Source: Nonomuraea africana (lineage in GTDB: Bacteria; Actinomycetota; Actinomycetes; Streptosporangiales; Streptosporangiaceae). Taken from it: 64,000 nt of DNA. Shown here one piece after another: positions 51,232 to 59,166 of the stretch. Positions within the stretch are counted from its first letter, which is position 1, and each line of letters starts with the position of its first letter. The notes under the pieces were generated by a model. That model worked only from the letters and a program-made list of their open reading frames with translations. It did not search any database and had not been told where the DNA came from. The stretch is from the NCBI RefSeq assembly GCF_014873535.1, contig NZ_JADBEF010000001.1:5890001-5954000 (forward strand), given 5' to 3'. A program made the position numbers and the translations under genes.

Positions 51232-51543
51232 GGCACCCATTGTTCCGCATGTCCGCGCAGGTCAAGAGTGGACAAGTGTCTCCCTCGACTGCGCAAGGGT
51301 CGTAGCTATCGCTCCGATCGGCCCGCATGATGAGTTCTGCGACCTTCGAGGTGACCCAGATGAAGGTCGACCGGCGTGATCGTGAGCCCTTCCGCACGCC
51401 GGTTCCCTCGGCACCTGACCCGAGGGTGGGCCCAGCCGGGGACGGCATTCGGGGGGAGGCCGTCCCCGGCGCTGGGCCCGTCACCACCGCTTTCAGCCGG
51501 TGGTGACGGGCCGCTCAGGGCGAACTCCCCGCCGGCCCGTCTC
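51232..51543. other. 312-bp intergenic region between recG and rsmD, no gene supported
   Basis: Apart from the two stem-loops at 51428-51510, nothing can be assigned. Open frames crossing it have codon use unlike the neighbours, no ribosome site and no recognisable product. The rsmD promoter should lie in the lower-GC part next to 51232. Confidence 0.6.
51428..51510. terminator. Two overlapping stem-loops after recG
   Basis: Stem A pairs 51428-51445 with 51460-51479 (18 bp, 2-nt bulge). Stem B pairs CCCGTCACCACCG (51477-51489) with 51498-51510 (13 bp). They share 51477-51479, so both cannot close fully at once. Strong terminators for recG on the minus strand. Confidence 0.65.
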
Positions 51544-53718
51544 TCAGGTCTTCTCCAGGTATCCCGCCCGCTCGTCCGCCAGCAGCCGGTCGATCTCGGC
51601 GCGCAGGCCCGGCAGGGACGACAGCTCGGGATCGGCCGACAGCAGCGCCGCCGCCTCCTCACGCGCGGCCACGATGACGTCCTCGTCCCTGAGCAGCTGC
51701 AGCATCTTGAGCGAGGAGCGCTTCCCCGACTGCGCCGCTCCCAGCACGTCGCCCTCGCGACGCTGCTCGAGGTCGACCCTGGACAGCTCGAACCCGTCGA
51801 GGGTCGAGGCGACCGCCTCGAGGCGCTCCCGCGCGGGGGTGCCCGAGGGGAACTCCGTCACGAGCAGGCACAGGCCGGGCAGCCCACCCCGGCCGACCCG
51901 CCCCCTGAGCTGGTGGAGTTGCGAGACCCCGAACCTGTCGGCGTCCATGATGATCATGACGGAGGAGTTGGGCACGTCGACGCCCACCTCGATCACCGTG
52001 GTCGCGACCAGCACGTCGACGGCGCCCTTCGAGAAGGCGCGCATGATCGTGTCCTTCTCCTCGGGGGGCAGCTTGCCGTGCAGCACCTCGACGCGCAGCC
52101 CGTGCAGCGGCCCCGAGGAGAGCATCTCGGCCACCTCGAGCACCGCCAGCGGCGGCCGCTTGTCGTCGTCGCCCGCGGCGAGGTCTCCCTCGTCGCCCTC
52201 CAGGTCGCCGATGCGCGGGCAGACGATGTAGGCCTGACGGCCGAGGCCCACCTCCTCGCGCACGCGCTCCCACGTGCGTTCGAGGTAGTGCGGCTTCTCC
52301 GCGGCGGGAACGACGTGCGTGGTGATCGGCGCGCGGCCGGACGGCAGCTGCGACAGCGTCGAGACCTCGAGGTCGCCGAAGACGGTCATGGCGACCGTGC
52401 GCGGGATGGGGGTGGCGGTCATGACCAGCACGTGGGGCCGGCCGCCCGCCACCTTCTCGCGCAGCGCGTCGCGCTGCTCGACGCCGAACCTGTGCTGCTC
52501 GTCGACCACGACCAGGCCCAGGTCGGCGAACTGGACGTGCTCCTGCAGCAGCGCGTGGGTGCCGACGACGATGCCCGCGGCGCCCGACGCGGCGTCGAGC
52601 AGGGCCGAGCGGCGCGCGGCCGTGCCCATGGAGCCGGTGAGCAGCGCCACCGCGGTGCCGCCGAACATGCCGCCCGCCGCCAGGTCGCCGAGCATGGACG
52701 TGATCGAGCGGTGGTGCTGCTGGGCCAGCACCTCGGTGGGCGCCAGCAGCACGGCCTGCCCTCCCGCGTCGACCACCTGCAGCATGGCGCGCAGCGCCAC
52801 CACGGTCTTGCCCGCGCCCACCTCGCCCTGGAGCAGCCGGTGCATCGGGTGCTCGAGCGCGAGGTCGGCCGCGATCTCCTCGCCGACCGCCGCCTGCCCC
52901 TCGGTCAGCGAGAACGGCAGCCGCTCGTCGAAGGCCGCCAGCAGCCCGCCCCCGACACGCGGGCGGGCCGTGGCCGGCCACGCCACCGCCGCGGCCCTGC
53001 GCTGCAGCAGGACGGCCTGCAGCACGAACGCCTCGTCGAACTTCAGCCGCTTGCGCGCCCTCGTCACGTCGCCGAAGTCGCGCGGCCGGTGGATGGCCAC
53101 CAGCGCGTCGGCCAGGTCGGGCAGCTCGTGCCTGCGGCGCAGCTCGGCGGGGAGCGGATCCTCCAGCGGGCCCAGCGTGTCGAGGACCACGCCGACGGCC
53201 CTGCGGATGGCCCAGGGCGTGACGTCCTTGCCCGCGGGATAGATCGGCACGGGCGCGGCGGCGAACTCCTCAGCGTTCGCCTCGGCCTCCTCCTCGAACA
53301 GCTCGAACTCGGGATGGGTCAGCTGCCAGCGCGGCGTCGCCCGCGCGCCGAACAGGCCCACCTTGCCGGCGAACATGCCGCGCCTGCCGGTCTTCAGCCG
53401 CGACTCGGCCACGTGGGAGCCCTTGCCGAAGAACGAGAGGTAGATCTTCTTGCCGGTGCCGTCGACCACCTCGACCTCGAGCCAGGTGCCGCCCCTGTTG
53501 CGCATGGGCTTGCGCATCAGCCTGGTGACCTCGCCGACCACGGTGACGTGCTCGTCGACCTCGAGCGCGTCGAGCGAGGTGAGCTCGCCGCGCTCGGCGT
53601 AGCGGCGCGGGTAGTGGCGCAGCAGGTCGCCGACCGTCTCGAGGTCGAGCACGCTCTGCAGCAGCTTGGCGGTCTTGGGATCGAGCGCCTTGCTCAGGGG
53701 TTCGTCGAATCGACTCAC
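51544..53718 (-). CDS. recG: ATP-dependent DNA helicase RecG
   Basis: A 724-residue helicase that reverses stalled replication forks and processes Holliday junctions. N-terminal wedge (GELTSLDALEVDEHVTVVGEVTRLMRKPM), Walker A GEVGAGKTVVAL, Walker B/DExH VVVDEQHRFGV, motif III TATPIPRT, motif VI DADRFGVSQLHQLRGRVGRG, and the C-terminal TRG region are present. The GTG at 53718 (VSRFDEPLSKAL) is taken; the frame continues 15 codons upstream. Its 5' end lies 34 nt from the stop of the DAK2 gene on the same strand, and they may be cotranscribed. Confidence 0.97.
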   Translation of the reverse strand: MSRFDEPLSKALDPKTAKLLQSVLDLETVGDLLRHYPRRYAERGELTSLDALEVDEHVTVVGEVTRLMRKPMRNRGGTWLEVEVVDGTGKKIYLSFFGKGSHVAESRLKTGRRGMFAGKVGLFGARATPRWQLTHPEFELFEEEAEANAEEFAAAPVPIYPAGKDVTPWAIRRAVGVVLDTLGPLEDPLPAELRRRHELPDLADALVAIHRPRDFGDVTRARKRLKFDEAFVLQAVLLQRRAAAVAWPATARPRVGGGLLAAFDERLPFSLTEGQAAVGEEIAADLALEHPMHRLLQGEVGAGKTVVALRAMLQVVDAGGQAVLLAPTEVLAQQHHRSITSMLGDLAAGGMFGGTAVALLTGSMGTAARRSALLDAASGAAGIVVGTHALLQEHVQFADLGLVVVDEQHRFGVEQRDALREKVAGGRPHVLVMTATPIPRTVAMTVFGDLEVSTLSQLPSGRAPITTHVVPAAEKPHYLERTWERVREEVGLGRQAYIVCPRIGDLEGDEGDLAAGDDDKRPPLAVLEVAEMLSSGPLHGLRVEVLHGKLPPEEKDTIMRAFSKGAVDVLVATTVIEVGVDVPNSSVMIIMDADRFGVSQLHQLRGRVGRGGLPGLCLLVTEFPSGTPARERLEAVASTLDGFELSRVDLEQRREGDVLGAAQSGKRSSLKMLQLLRDEDVIVAAREEAAALLSADPELSSLPGLRAEIDRLLADERAGYLEKT

Positions 53719-53752
53719 GTCAACCAGTTGTACCGCGTTCGACCGACAGGAT

Positions 53753-55309
53753 TCACTCGACACCGATGAGCAACGGGTAACCGCCCTGCCCTCCGTCGTA
53801 GACGACGACCTCCACGTCGGGCCTGGCCGCCGCGAGATGCTCCTCGACCGACTTCGCCAGCCGTACGGGCGCGCCGGACCCTGTGACCAGCGTGACCAGC
53901 TCGCCGCCGCCGGCCACCATCCTGTCCACGATGAGCGCCGCGACCTCGGTCAGCGAGGCGCCGATGAGCGCCACGTCGCCGTCGATCATGCCGAGCACGT
54001 CACCGGGCCTGCACATGCCCGCGCTGGTGAAGGCCTGCCTGTCGGCCACCGTCAGGTGCCCGTAGCGGGTGTGGCCCGCGGCGTCCGTCATGGCCACCAC
54101 GTCGTCGTCGAAGCGGCGCAGCGGGTCGTGGACGGCCAGCGCGGCCAGCCCCTGCACGGTCGCCTTGGTGGGCAGCACGCTGACCACCACGCCGTCCTCG
54201 CGCGCGATCTCCGACGCCGCCACCGCGACCGCGCGCACGCCCTCGTCGTTCGGCAGCACCGCCACCTCGCTGCCGGCCTCGCGGATGGCCGCCAGCATCT
54301 CGGGCAGCGACGGGCTCGAGCCCGGCTCCCGCCGTACGACGACGGCACCGCACTCCTCGAACAGGGCCGCGATGCCGTCGCCCGCGGCCACCGCCACCAC
54401 GCCCCTGCCGCCGCCGGCCCGGTGCGTGCGGCCGGGCGCGGCCAGGTAGGTCACCCTGATCCGGTGCGGGCGTCCGGCCCGCAGGCCCGCCTCGATCGCC
54501 TGGCCCGCCTCGTCGACGTGCACGTGGACGTTCCACAGCCCGTCGCCGCCCACCACCACCAGCGAGTCGCCGAGCGCGTCGAGCTCGGCGCGCAGCCTGC
54601 CCACGGCCTCGTCCTCGGCGTCGAGCAGGTACATCACCTCGTACCCCGCGCCCGACTCGGTCATCGGCGCCACCCGCCCCGTCGGCTGGGGCACGTCGTA
54701 GCGCTGGGCGTAGGAGTCGGTGATCACCGCGGCGAGCGCCTCCAGGATGATCGCCATCCCCGCTCCCCCGGCGTCCACCACCCCGCTGCGCGCCAGCACG
54801 TCCAGCTGGTCGGGGGTACGCCGCAGCGCCGCCCGCGCCTCCGCCGCCGCGCCTCGCGCGGTCTCGGCCAGGTCCCCTTCGGGTACGGCTGCCGCCACCG
54901 CCTCGAGCACGCTCAGCACCGTGCCCTCGACCGGCCTGGCCACCGCGGACCTGGCCAGCCGCGCCGCCCTGGCCAGCCCCTCGCACAGGTCGGCGCCCGT
55001 CCCCTCGCGCTCCTTGAGCACCTCGGCCAGCCCTCTGAGCGCCTGACTCACGATCACGCCCGAGTTGCCCCTGGCCCCGACCAGCGCGCCGTACGCCAGG
55101 GTCTGCCACACCACGGCCGCGCCCACGTCGTCGGGCAGCGCCTCGACGGCCTCGGCCGCCGAGATCATCGTGAGGTGCAGGTTGGTGCCCGTGTCGCCGT
55201 CGGCCACGGGGAAGACGTTCAGCGCGTCGATCTCCGCCCTCGCCCTGCCGAGGGTGTCCGCGGCCAGCCGCGCCCAGCGTCGCACCGCGGGCGGGTCGAG
55301 AACCTCCAT
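53753..55309 (-). CDS. DAK2-domain kinase, FakA/YloV-like
   Basis: 518 residues. The N-terminal DAK2 (DhaL) domain has ALNVFPVADGDTGTNLHLTM and GARGNSGVIVSQALRG, the ADP/Mg-binding Asp and Gly loops of fatty-acid kinase FakA. The middle and C-terminal domains are the FakA type (SLVVVGGDGLWNVHVHVDE; VVSVLPTKATVQGLAAL), with LVTLVTGSGAP near the end. In Firmicutes FakA phosphorylates fatty acids held by FakB; no fakB gene is nearby. GGGAGCACAC precedes the ATG at 55309. The position next to recG and rpmB is the conserved actinomycete order. Confidence 0.92.
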   Translation of the reverse strand: MEVLDPPAVRRWARLAADTLGRARAEIDALNVFPVADGDTGTNLHLTMISAAEAVEALPDDVGAAVVWQTLAYGALVGARGNSGVIVSQALRGLAEVLKEREGTGADLCEGLARAARLARSAVARPVEGTVLSVLEAVAAAVPEGDLAETARGAAAEARAALRRTPDQLDVLARSGVVDAGGAGMAIILEALAAVITDSYAQRYDVPQPTGRVAPMTESGAGYEVMYLLDAEDEAVGRLRAELDALGDSLVVVGGDGLWNVHVHVDEAGQAIEAGLRAGRPHRIRVTYLAAPGRTHRAGGGRGVVAVAAGDGIAALFEECGAVVVRREPGSSPSLPEMLAAIREAGSEVAVLPNDEGVRAVAVAASEIAREDGVVVSVLPTKATVQGLAALAVHDPLRRFDDDVVAMTDAAGHTRYGHLTVADRQAFTSAGMCRPGDVLGMIDGDVALIGASLTEVAALIVDRMVAGGGELVTLVTGSGAPVRLAKSVEEHLAAARPDVEVVVYDGGQGGYPLLIGVE

Positions 55310-55502
55310 GTGTGCTCCCTCGCGACCCCGATGCGCTAGCTTTATTGCGGAGAATATCCCCAACATCCACTCACCGCGGCTCGAGTTCGCGGTCAGGGGC
55401 GCGGATCGGATATCCTCGTCTGGCTGGCCGGTTGTCCCCGGCATGCCCTCCGCCCGAAACATCCAAGCGGACTGGGCTTATCGACTGAAAAGGAGCGATA
55501 CC
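55310..55502. promoter_or_regulatory. Divergent intergenic region, DAK2 kinase / rpmB
   Basis: 193 bp. AAAAGGAG (55490-55497) is the rpmB ribosome site. The lower-GC pieces CTAGCTTTATTGCGG (near 55336) and GGATCGGATATCC (near 55403) are candidates for -10 regions on either strand, but no clear pair of boxes can be defended. Confidence 0.35.
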
Positions 55503-55688
55503 GTGGCTTCCGTCTGCGATGTCTGCCGCAAGGGCCCGACGTTCGGTAACAACGTGTCCCACTCCCACCGTCGCACCCGTCGTCGTTGGAACCCCAACAT
55601 CCAGACGGTGCGCGCGGTCATCGGTGGTACGCCGAAGAAGATGAACGTCTGCACCTCGTGCATCAAGGCTGGCAAGGTCACCCGCTAG
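55503..55688 (+). CDS. rpmB: Ribosomal protein L28 (zinc-binding form)
   Basis: A 61-residue large-subunit protein: VCDVCRKGPTFGNNVSHSHRRTRRRWNPNIQ and C-terminal CTSCIKAGKV. The CxxC pairs make it the zinc-containing type, like the L32 encoded 6 kb away. GTG at 55503 has AAAAGGAG 5-6 nt upstream. Transcription is ended by a strong terminator. Confidence 0.97.
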   Translation: MASVCDVCRKGPTFGNNVSHSHRRTRRRWNPNIQTVRAVIGGTPKKMNVCTSCIKAGKVTR

Positions 55689-55702
55689 TCTTCACAACCT
55701 TT

Positions 55703-55746
55703 CCGAAGGCCCGTCGCTCCACCGAGCGGCGGGCTTTCGGCTTTTC
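55703..55746 (+). terminator. Intrinsic terminator after rpmB
   Basis: 17-bp stem with a few mismatches (arms 55703-55719 and 55724-55740, loop CACC), followed by CTTTTC. Lies 14 nt after the rpmB stop. Confidence 0.88.
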
Positions 55747-55863
55747 TCGTACACGGTGTGGAGATTCTTCTATCCGGGGCGAACATTCACTCGAAAGCCG
55801 TTTGCGTGACGGTGCGTAGGCGCTTACCTTCTCAACGTGACTATCACTCTTACCCCCCGCGGT

Positions 55864-55869
55864 TATACT
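55864..55869 (+). promoter_or_regulatory. -10 box of the toxin-antitoxin operon
   Basis: TATACT, 6 nt before the antitoxin ATG, so the message is probably leaderless. No clear -35 at the right distance; autoregulation by the RHH antitoxin would be expected here. Confidence 0.55.
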
Positions 55870-55875
55870 GCCGGT

Positions 55876-56148
55876 ATGACCAAGAAGATCGGCGTCAGCC
55901 TCCCCGACGACCTCTACGCCTGGATGCAGGCGCGGGTCGCGGAGGGCAAGGCCGAGTCGATCTCCGGCCTGATCACCGAGGTAATGGCCTCGCAACGACA
56001 ACTCACCGAGCTGGCGGCACTGGTCGCCGACCTGAAGGAGGAGTTCGGCGAGCCCAGCCCCGAGGACAAGGCCTGGGCGCAGGCCGCCATCGAGCGGGCC
56101 AGACTCGCGCGGGAAGGCCGCCTGCCCGCCGACGAGCAGGTCGCCTGA
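55876..56148 (+). CDS. Ribbon-helix-helix antitoxin (VapB-like)
   Basis: A 90-residue protein. The start MTKKIGVSLPDDLYAWMQARVAEGKAESISGLITEVMAS is an RHH (CopG/MetJ-type) DNA-binding fold: a beta strand KIGVSLP, then two helices. The C-terminal half is acidic and helical, the part that would wrap the toxin. The ATG at 55876 is right behind the -10. Its stop overlaps the toxin start (TGATG), the classical order antitoxin-toxin. It should repress its own operon. Confidence 0.85.
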   Translation: MTKKIGVSLPDDLYAWMQARVAEGKAESISGLITEVMASQRQLTELAALVADLKEEFGEPSPEDKAWAQAAIERARLAREGRLPADEQVA

Positions 56149-56579
56149 TGGACACCGACCTCATGGAGCGGTTCGTGCTCGACTCGGGCGCGCTCATCCA
56201 GCTCGAACGCGGCAACGGCAAGATGATCGAGCTCCTCGCCCAGGTGATCGAGGGCACGATCGTCGTGACCATCCCCCGCACGGTGCTGGCCGAAGTGTGG
56301 CGGGGCGGCCCACGTCAGGCCAGGCTGGCCGCACTGCTCAAGCTCGCCGACGCCGAACCCGCCAACCGCGTCGTCATCGACGAGCTGACCCGTCAGCGGG
56401 CGAAGGAGATCGGCAAGAAGATCGGCTCATGCGGCCACGACGACATCGTCGACGTCAACGTGGCCCTGTGCGGCAGGAACCCGTCGAGCGGGCAAGTCGA
56501 CCGCACGATCGTCACCGCCGACAAAGCCGACCTGATCCGGGTCGACCCCGAGCTCAGGCACGCCATCTCCGTCATCTGA
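56148..56579 (+). CDS. PIN-domain toxin (VapC-like ribonuclease)
   Basis: A 143-residue PIN-domain protein. Acidic residues for Mg-dependent RNA cleavage: D12 (FVLDSGAL), E49 (TVLAEVWRGG), D98/D99 (CGHDDIVDVNVAL) and D125 (VTADKADL). All four corners are present, so it is probably active. Translational coupling with the antitoxin by a 1-nt overlap (TGATG). The pair is inserted between rpmB and thiD, inside otherwise conserved synteny, which suggests transfer. Confidence 0.88.
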   Translation: MDTDLMERFVLDSGALIQLERGNGKMIELLAQVIEGTIVVTIPRTVLAEVWRGGPRQARLAALLKLADAEPANRVVIDELTRQRAKEIGKKIGSCGHDDIVDVNVALCGRNPSSGQVDRTIVTADKADLIRVDPELRHAISVI

Positions 56580-56582
56580 CGG

Positions 56583-57377
56583 CTACCGCCACCTCCACGC
56601 GTGGTCCACCGGGCCGATGCCGTCGCCCAGGGGGAAGCCGTGGGCGATGGCGCCCGTGACGTACTCCTTGGCCTTGCCCACCGCCGCGGGCACGTCCTCG
56701 CCCAGTGCCAGATATGACGCGATCGCCGAGGCCAAGGTGCACCCCGTGCCGTGGGTGTGGCGGTTGTCGTGCCGGGGCGCGGTGAAGCGGTACTCCGCGC
56801 TGCCGTCCGTCAGGAGGTCGACCGGCTCGCCCGGCAGGTGGCCGCCCTTGATGAGGGCCCACCGCGGGCCGAGGGCCAGCACCGCGTCGGCGGCCGCGCG
56901 CAGGCCGCTCTCGTCCTCCACCTTGATCGAGGTGAGCTGCTCCACCTCCCACAGGTTGGGGGTGACGACCGTGGCGACGGGCAGCAGCCGCGTCTTCAGC
57001 GTGTCGACGGCCTCGGGCGCGAGCAGCGAGTCACCGTGCTTGGACACACCGACGGGGTCGACCACGACCGGGGCCCCCGCGGCGGCCAGCGCCTCGGCGA
57101 CCGTCTCCACCAGGACCGGCGAGGCCAGCATGCCCGTCTTGATGGCCTGCGCGCCGATGTCGCTCAGCACCGAGTCGAGCTGGGCCCGCACCGCCTCGGG
57201 CGGCAGTTCCCAGTACCCCTGGACGCCCAGGGAGTTCTGGGCCGTCACGGCGGCGATCACGCTCATGCCGTGCACACCGAGCGCCAGCATCGTCTTCAGG
57301 TCGGCCTGGATTCCCGCGCCGCCGCCGGAGTCGGAACCGGCGACGGTGAGCACGCGCGGAGGGGTCGAAGCGGTCAT
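56583..57377 (-). CDS. thiD: Hydroxymethylpyrimidine/phosphomethylpyrimidine kinase
   Basis: A 264-residue ribokinase-family enzyme of thiamine synthesis that makes HMP-PP in two phosphorylations. Motifs: TVAGSDSGGGAGIQADLKT, AVTAQNSLGVQGYW, PVVVDPVGVSKHGDSLL, and the anion hole HTHGTGCTLASAIA. The ATG at 57377 has GGATGG 6 nt upstream; an ATG 3 codons earlier is also possible. The stop lies 3 nt from that of the convergent toxin gene. thiL, two genes away, serves the same pathway. Confidence 0.96.
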   Translation of the reverse strand: MTASTPPRVLTVAGSDSGGGAGIQADLKTMLALGVHGMSVIAAVTAQNSLGVQGYWELPPEAVRAQLDSVLSDIGAQAIKTGMLASPVLVETVAEALAAAGAPVVVDPVGVSKHGDSLLAPEAVDTLKTRLLPVATVVTPNLWEVEQLTSIKVEDESGLRAAADAVLALGPRWALIKGGHLPGEPVDLLTDGSAEYRFTAPRHDNRHTHGTGCTLASAIASYLALGEDVPAAVGKAKEYVTGAIAHGFPLGDGIGPVDHAWRWR

Positions 57378-57394
57378 GTCGTCCATCCAACCAC

Positions 57395-59065
57395 TCAGTC
57401 GACCGTGCACTCCCCGCCCACCATGCCGCACGTCTGGGGGGCGGTCGCGGTGCCGTCCGCGGTGAAGGTGATCCGGACGGCCTCCCCCGCCGCCAGATCC
57501 ACGTCGGGCTGGATGACCAGGAGGCCGCCGTCCTGGCTCCACTGGGCGCCTCTCACGGCGGAGACGGTGCCGTCCACGGGGACACTGACGGTCAGGTCGG
57601 CCAGCGCCTTGCCGGAGTCGTTCACGACCTGGAGCTCGGCGGTGTAGCCGGCCAGCCGCTGCCTGAGCACGTCGAACTCGACGTTGACCGCGGCGCCACC
57701 GCTGCCGCCGCCGCTGCTGGTGCTGCTCAGCTGCGAGGTGGAGGTCGGCCCAGGCTCGACGGGGGGCGGCGGGGCGGTGTTGTCGGCCTCCCGCATACCC
57801 GAGGGCTCGACCGAGGCCGTCGGCTCCGCGTCGGGATCGGCGTCATCCTCCGCCGTCGGCCGCGCGGTGTTCTTGACCGTCGGCTTGGGCGTGTTGGTAC
57901 GGCGGGGCGCCCGCTGCGAGGGGGTGGTCGTCGGGCGCGGCCGGACGTTCCTGGTCTCGGAGGGCTTCACGCTCGGCTCCTCCGTGCCGTCGGCCGCCGG
58001 GGCCTCCTCGGTGGCGGAGGCGGCGGCGTCCTCCGTGGGCTCGGGCTCCTCTTCCTCCGAGAGGGAGGGGGCCGGCTGCGTGGCCGACACCGCACCCGCC
58101 GTGGGCGCCTTCTCCGCCGAGCCGACCATCCGCACGCCGACGACGGTGCCGCCGAGCACGATCGCGACGGCCGCGACGGACAGCAGGGCGACCTTCCCCT
58201 TGCCGCCGGAGGACGCTTCGCGCGGAGGACCGGCCGGGCGGCGCCGTCCGCGCCTCCTGCGGCCCTTGTCGCCCGGCTCGTCGTCCCAGCCGGACGGGCC
58301 CTCGTCCCAGCCGCCGGAACCGAGGAAACCGGTCTCCTGGGCGTCTGCGGGCTCCTCCCACGCCGCCACGGGCTGGCGGGGCGGCCCGGTGGCCACCAGC
58401 CGGTCCGTGGGCGCGCTGTAGACGGCCGTGGGCTCGCCGAAGGGCGGCGGCTGACCGGCCGGGCCGACGCCACCGTCAGGCCCGGCGTGACCGACGGGCC
58501 CGGCGTCGCCGACGGGCCCGCCATGGCCACCTGTCGCGGAATGCCCGGAATGCCCGGCGGCCTGACCGAAGGGCGCGGCCTCACCAAAGGGCGCAGGCGC
58601 GGTCTCCCCGAAGGATGCGGGCTGAGCGAAAGGCGCTGCCTCACCGAAGGGGGTGGGCTCGCCGAAGGGCGTGGGCTCCGCCTGAGGCGCGGAACGGCCA
58701 GGAGGCGGGGTGGCGGAGAAGGCGGACACGGGGCCGCCGAGCGGGTCGAGGTTCAGCGCGCCGGCCCCCGAGACCGGACCGCCGAACGCGTCGTGTGCCG
58801 ACATGGGGCCCGTCGCGGGCCCGCCGAGAACGTCGGGGTGCTGCGGCGGCACGGCCCACTCTCCCGTGGAGGGCCCTGCCTGGACCTGCTGGTCGAGCTG
58901 GTCGGGCGGCGCGGGCCAGCCCGACTGCTCCCACGTGGGCGCCATGAAGGCGCCCGTGGTGATGGGGTCGTCGAAGGAGCGAAAGTCCGCCTCTCGCGGG
59001 TCTTCCGAGTCGCGTCCCCCCTGAGACCACGCGTGCTCTGGTTCGCCGGTGCCGTGGCGGGCCAT
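57395..59065 (-). CDS. Membrane-anchored disordered protein with CBM2-like C-terminal domain
   Basis: 556 residues. The N-terminal 290 or so residues are low-complexity, Pro/Gly/Ala-rich, with PFGE-type repeats (about 130-165) and a GPVGHAGP segment. One membrane segment follows a basic stretch (KGRRRRGRRRPAG ... KVALLSVAAVAIVLGGTVVGVRMVG, near 305), giving cytoplasm-in, C-out. Then an acidic Pro/Thr linker (about 330-450) and a C-terminal domain of about 95 residues (VNVEFDVLRQRLAGYTAELQVVNDSGKALADLTVSVPV) that resembles a family-2 carbohydrate-binding fold. ATG 59065 with GGAAGG 7 nt upstream is preferred to ATG 59089. Function unknown; a surface glycan-binding role is inferred. Confidence 0.75.
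   Translation of the reverse strand: MARHGTGEPEHAWSQGGRDSEDPREADFRSFDDPITTGAFMAPTWEQSGWPAPPDQLDQQVQAGPSTGEWAVPPQHPDVLGGPATGPMSAHDAFGGPVSGAGALNLDPLGGPVSAFSATPPPGRSAPQAEPTPFGEPTPFGEAAPFAQPASFGETAPAPFGEAAPFGQAAGHSGHSATGGHGGPVGDAGPVGHAGPDGGVGPAGQPPPFGEPTAVYSAPTDRLVATGPPRQPVAAWEEPADAQETGFLGSGGWDEGPSGWDDEPGDKGRRRRGRRRPAGPPREASSGGKGKVALLSVAAVAIVLGGTVVGVRMVGSAEKAPTAGAVSATQPAPSLSEEEEPEPTEDAAASATEEAPAADGTEEPSVKPSETRNVRPRPTTTPSQRAPRRTNTPKPTVKNTARPTAEDDADPDAEPTASVEPSGMREADNTAPPPPVEPGPTSTSQLSSTSSGGGSGGAAVNVEFDVLRQRLAGYTAELQVVNDSGKALADLTVSVPVDGTVSAVRGAQWSQDGGLLVIQPDVDLAAGEAVRITFTADGTATAPQTCGMVGGECTVD
58561..58680 (-). repeat. PFGE/PFAQ-encoding imperfect repeats
   Basis: Six or seven imperfect units of about 15-18 bp (reading PFGEPT, PFGEAA, PFAQPA, SFGETA, PFGEAA, PFGQAA) inside the disordered N-terminal part of the CBM2-like protein. 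Typical of a flexible cytoplasmic tail and prone to length change. Confidence 0.75.
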
Positions 59066-59104
59066 GGGCGCCCTTCCTGCCGGATACATGGGCCGCCCAT
59101 CTTA

Positions 59105-59133
59105 ATAACATCTTTAATACGCGCTTGTCACAA
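59105..59133 (-). promoter_or_regulatory. Promoter of the CBM2-like protein gene
   Basis: Minus strand: -35 TTGTGA (59133-59128), 17-bp spacer, -10 TGTTAT (59110-59105), in an AT-rich patch 40 nt before the start codon. Confidence 0.6.
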
Positions 59134-59166
59134 CTTTCACGGGAGTATCTTCTCGAAACCGACATT

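Noticed and set aside
51152..51487. 111-codon frame on the minus strand in the recG-rsmD gap
   Set aside because: No ribosome site, unusual codon use, runs through the stem-loops and into rsmD.
53753..55309. Dihydroxyacetone kinase annotation for the DAK2 protein
   Set aside because: The chain has FakA/YloV-type domains after DAK2 and no DhaK partner is nearby, so a dihydroxyacetone role is unlikely.
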